Assembly: GCF_001522585.2 (NCBI RefSeq)
Contig: NZ_CP013373.1
Span: forward strand, 1,736,001-1,800,000
DNA: 64,000 nucleotides
Direction: 5' to 3'
Origin: Burkholderia sp. NRF60-BP8
Lineage (GTDB): Bacteria > Pseudomonadota > Gammaproteobacteria > Burkholderiales > Burkholderiaceae
The notes below the pieces were generated by a model that had not been told where the DNA came from, ran no database searches, and saw nothing but the letters and a program-made list of their open reading frames with translations. Shown here piece after piece: positions 61,720 to 64,000 of the stretch (positions within the stretch are counted from its first letter, which is position 1; every line of letters begins with the position of its first letter). Both the position numbers and the translations under genes were made by a program.

Positions 61720-62157
61720 ATGAAGGTTCAAACGCTGCTGACACTCGCCGGCGCCTCGACGCTGCTGGTCGCCTGCAACCTGCTTCACGACGGCCCCGGA
61801 CCGAGCGACGTCGACGCCGCCGTGCGCCGCGCGCTCGAAGCGGAAAACCACGGCGGCCTGAACGCGCTGTTCGGCCAGCCGCTGCCCGTGTCGGCCGACG
61901 TCGTGTCGGCGAAACCCGATGGCGACTGCAAGAAGCTCGGCGATCGCACGTATTCGTGCGACGTCGTGGTCACGTGGCGCAACGCCGATTACGCGCCGTC
62001 GCGCGCGAACCTGACCTTCGTGAAGGCGGCAGACGGCTCGTGGCAGACGTCGGGCGTCGACGCGGCGATCGTGACGGGCACCGCGAAGTCGCTGATCGAC
62101 CGTATCGGCAACGCGTGGCCGAGCAACGCGGCGAGTGGCGCGTCCGCGCCGCAGTAA
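61720..62157 (+). CDS. Small lipoprotein, unknown
   Basis: Protein of 145 residues with a lipoprotein signal: MKVQTLLTLAGASTLLVAC-N, a good lipobox with the lipidated cysteine at 19. The mature part has two further cysteines (GDCKKL, YSCDVV) that could form a disulfide, a WRNADYAP segment and a C-terminal Ala/Ser-rich tail. It lies in the cell envelope; the function is unknown. The start was put at ATG 61720, where the signal begins; the 120-base gap before it shows no clear promoter. Confidence 0.75.
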   Translation: MKVQTLLTLAGASTLLVACNLLHDGPGPSDVDAAVRRALEAENHGGLNALFGQPLPVSADVVSAKPDGDCKKLGDRTYSCDVVVTWRNADYAPSRANLTFVKAADGSWQTSGVDAAIVTGTAKSLIDRIGNAWPSNAASGASAPQ

Positions 62158-62238
62158 TGCGCGGGCGGCAAGCCTTCGTTCTCTTCCCCGGATAGGCGGC
62201 GCGGGCCTTGCCGGCCGCAGCGCCGCGCTTCCCTCGAT

Positions 62239-62262
62239 AAAAAGGGCGCGAGCATCGCGCCC
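62239..62262 (-). terminator. Intrinsic terminator oriented on the - strand
   Basis: GGGCGCGA (62244-62251) pairs perfectly with TCGCGCCC (62255-62262) around GCA. The T-run (62243-62239) lies on the - strand side only. No - strand gene is recognised immediately upstream of it, so its client transcript is unclear; on the + strand it could only weakly end the lipoprotein message. Confidence 0.55.
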
Positions 62263-62302
62263 ATCTCGTTCGAACGCATCCTCGGTATGCAGGCAGGGTT
62301 AT

Positions 62303-62330
62303 AGGGAAAACCCTTATCTCAAGGTATAAT
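62303..62330 (+). promoter_or_regulatory. Promoter region of the small membrane protein
   Basis: A perfect -10 TATAAT is at 62325-62330. Upstream is a short dyad AGGG-AAAA-CCCT (62303-62314) in the place of the -35 element, with no TTGACA-like box, which suggests an activator site or a repressor-type dyad. The start codon lies 27 bases after the -10. Confidence 0.5.
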
Positions 62331-62356
62331 TTCGGCCATGAGAGAAAGGTCATACC

Positions 62357-62569
62357 ATGCCTGAACGCTTCCAAACCCTTGAAAAATTTGTGTTTTCCAT
62401 CGTCGTGATGTCCGCCGTCGTGTGCTCGGCCTTCCTCGCGTACGAGCGTCATCCCGAGATCAAGATCGCGCTGCACGAAGGCGAAGCGCTGATGCGCGAG
62501 AGCGCCAGGTACTCGGTGATCTGCTCGCCGTCCAAGGTCGATCCTTGCGTCGAGATGTCCGCTTACTGA
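62357..62569 (+). CDS. Small single-pass membrane protein, unknown
   Basis: Protein of 70 residues with one N-terminal membrane segment (FVFSIVVMSAVVCSAFLAY) after a short polar start, then a charged tail with two cysteines (VICSPSKVDPCVEM) that may lie in the periplasm. AAGG lies seven bases before the ATG and a perfect -10 TATAAT is upstream, so expression is plausible. No family is recognised. Confidence 0.65.
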   Translation: MPERFQTLEKFVFSIVVMSAVVCSAFLAYERHPEIKIALHEGEALMRESARYSVICSPSKVDPCVEMSAY

Positions 62570-62731
62570 GCCGGAGCCGCTTTTCCGCTCGCCGGACTGG
62601 CCCGGCATCGCCGCCGGTCGGAGTGCGTTGAAGCAGCGTCCATCCGGTATTCGGAAACCGGCCGCCAGACAGGGCGGATGCACGAACCCGTTACGTGCCG
62701 AGTCGCTGGCGTAAGCAGCCCCACATCCGGT

Positions 62732-62762
62732 CGGCCCCGCTTCGAGCAATCGAGCGGGGCCG
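62732..62762. terminator. Terminator hairpin between convergent genes
   Basis: CGGCCCCGCT (62732-62741) pairs perfectly with AGCGGGGCCG (62753-62762); an alternative pairing extends it to 13 pairs with one bulged T. A short TTCCGTTC follows on the + strand. It sits 15 bases beyond the dehydrogenase stop and probably serves both directions. Confidence 0.55.
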
Positions 62763-62777
62763 TTCCGTTCGTGCGTG

Positions 62778-63743
62778 TCACACGACATGCCGCGGCTCGC
62801 CGCCGACGAACGCGGCGACGTTGTCCACGAGCTGATCGGCCAGCGCCTGCATCGCCTCGTCGCTCGCCCATGCGACATGCGGCGTCAGGATGAACGCCGG
62901 GTGCGACAGGATCGCGTGAAACGGATGCGCGTCCGGCAGCGGCTCCTGCGTGACCACGTCGAATCCCGCCCCCGCGATCTGCCCCGACTGCAGCGCATCG
63001 ACGAGCGCGCGTTCATCCACGAGGCCGCCGCGCGCGGTATTGATCAGCAGCGGCCGGCGCGCCATCCGCGCGAATGCGTGTGCATCGATCAGATGCCGCG
63101 TCGCGGGTGTGAGCGGGCAGTGCAGCGTGATCACGTCGCTGACGCGCAGCAGCGTGTCGAGCGGCCCATAACCGTCGCCGGCCGCGTCGCCGTGCGCCGC
63201 GAACAGCACGCGCATGTCGAGCGCACGCGCGATGACGGCCACCGCACGCCCGAGCGCACCGTCGCCGACGATCCCGAGCGTCGAGCCGGCCAGGTCGCGA
63301 GTCGGATGATCGAAAAAGCAGAACTGCCCGCTGTCGAGCCAGCGCCCCGCGCGCACCGCGTCGCGATAAGCGACGACGCTGCGGCGCAGCGCAAGGATCA
63401 GCGCGAACGTGTGCTCGGGCACCGTGCGGACCGCATAGCCACGAATATTGCTCACGACGATCCCGCGTGCCGCGCACGCATCGAGATCGACGATGTCCGT
63501 GCCGGTCGCGGCGATCGCGATCATCCGCAACTGCCGCGCGTCGGCGAGGGCCGCCGCGTCGAGGCGCGCCTTGTTGGTCACGACGATGTCGGCGTCGCGG
63601 ATGCGCGCCGCGACCTCGTGCGCGGCCGTCCGGTCGAATGTCCGCACGACGTGCGGAAACGGAAACGGCTTCAGTACGATTTGCGGCGACAGCGTCGCGC
63701 GATCGAGAAACACGATCTTCGCGGGAGAGGAAACGGAAAACAT
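62778..63743 (-). CDS. D-2-hydroxyacid dehydrogenase, glycerate/glyoxylate type
   Basis: NAD(P)-dependent D-isomer-specific 2-hydroxyacid dehydrogenase of 321 residues. Rossmann motif GIVGDGALGRAV near residue 160, catalytic arginine in NTARGGLVDE near 240, glutamate in FDVVTQEPLP, and histidine in TPHVAWAS near 290 are all present. The substrate could be glycerate, glyoxylate or hydroxypyruvate. ATG 63743 is chosen as the family start; the ribosome site is weak. It diverges from a gene that begins just outside the window. Confidence 0.88.
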   Translation of the reverse strand: MFSVSSPAKIVFLDRATLSPQIVLKPFPFPHVVRTFDRTAAHEVAARIRDADIVVTNKARLDAAALADARQLRMIAIAATGTDIVDLDACAARGIVVSNIRGYAVRTVPEHTFALILALRRSVVAYRDAVRAGRWLDSGQFCFFDHPTRDLAGSTLGIVGDGALGRAVAVIARALDMRVLFAAHGDAAGDGYGPLDTLLRVSDVITLHCPLTPATRHLIDAHAFARMARRPLLINTARGGLVDERALVDALQSGQIAGAGFDVVTQEPLPDAHPFHAILSHPAFILTPHVAWASDEAMQALADQLVDNVAAFVGGEPRHVV

Positions 63744-63836
63744 GGCGGGTCTCGCTGACAGGCGCCCGGCGGCGCGGAACGGATCCGATTCTGCCGGCGC
63801 CGCGCGCACCGTCGTTTGACCGTTGGGCGAGCGCGC

Positions 63837-63915
63837 TTTCCCGTCTGGAAAGGCCGGCTACCCACACGCGCCGGCGTCGCGCTCGCGCCGTCGTCCACCT
63901 TTTCCGTTTCGGAAA
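63837..63915. promoter_or_regulatory. Two TTTCC-N5-GGAAA dyads near window end
   Basis: Identical inverted repeats TTTCC-N5-GGAAA occur at 63837-63851 (six-base arms counting CTTTCC/GGAAAG) and 63901-63915, 64 bases apart. A TTGACC follows at 63922, and the window ends in GGAGACAG, which looks like a ribosome site for a gene starting at about 64,001. They are probably operators for that gene or for the divergent dehydrogenase gene. Confidence 0.5.
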
Positions 63916-64000
63916 GGCTGGTTGACCATCGATCGATTTTCGCGGTGCGCGAACGCCGTCATGATCGCCGTCATCGACAACACGATTTCATCGGAGACAG

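Noticed and set aside
1..64000. tRNA, rRNA, CRISPR arrays, replication origin or prophage
   Set aside because: No cloverleaf-type sequence, rRNA core sequence, regular repeat array, DnaA-box cluster or phage structural gene was seen.

Overview
The window is GC-rich DNA of a Burkholderia, most likely a member of the Burkholderia cepacia complex. The main evidence is the ornibactin siderophore gene order (two NRPS genes, an N-acyltransferase, ornithine hydroxylase, TonB receptor, hydroxyornithine formyltransferase and a second acyltransferase), supported by the GC-biased codon use. The species call is inference; the gene families are read from the sequence.

Layout. (1) 1-17,370: the distal part of the ornibactin operon on the + strand. 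It starts inside orbI and runs orbJ-orbK-pvdA-orbA-pvdF-orbL. Adenylation pocket residues read by eye fit Ser (last module of OrbI) and a hydroxy-ornithine derivative (OrbJ). OrbJ ends in C-PCP rather than a thioesterase, as expected for a chain released onto putrescine. (2) 17,371-22,000: a small accessory patch with vapBC under a self-overlapping operator/promoter, an AbiEi/AbiEii-like pair on the - strand, an M20 amidohydrolase, and a parD antitoxin stump that keeps its operator and ribosome binding site. (3) 22,013-35,115: B12 genes. The - strand cobA-cobE-cobO-cobB unit and the + strand cobW-cobN-chlI/chlD unit each follow a cobalamin riboswitch. A Fur-box-controlled TonB siderophore receptor lies between them. 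chlI and the VWA (chlD) frame are joined by an excellent candidate -1 programmed frameshift. (4) 35,174-43,921: small housekeeping or unknown genes, a CoA-transferase/CitMHS transporter/acyl-CoA dehydrogenase/IclR catabolic unit behind a long dyad operator, and a secreted GH18 chitinase. (5) 44,285-53,060: the rest of the corrin-ring pathway. The - strand cobG-cobH-cobI-(cbiG-cobJ fusion) unit has a third riboswitch, and it diverges from a + strand cobL-cbiD-cobK-cobM unit. (6) 53,178-64,000: an MFS exporter and a MarR regulator separated by a solo tnpB element, a YfcG-like GST, a four-gene ABC importer, a lipoprotein, a small membrane protein, a hydroxyacid dehydrogenase, and the promoter region of a gene starting just beyond the window.

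How the genes work together. Iron is served by ornibactin synthesis and uptake plus one extra siderophore receptor. Cobalt/B12 is served by a nearly complete late-cobalt corrin pathway: CobA, I, G, J, M, H, L, K, B, N with its I/D chelatase partners, CobW and CobO. CbiD replaces CobF, so the pathway mixes 'aerobic' and 'anaerobic' enzymes. Three of the four B12 transcription units carry their own B12-sensing RNA. No tRNA, rRNA or CRISPR array was seen.
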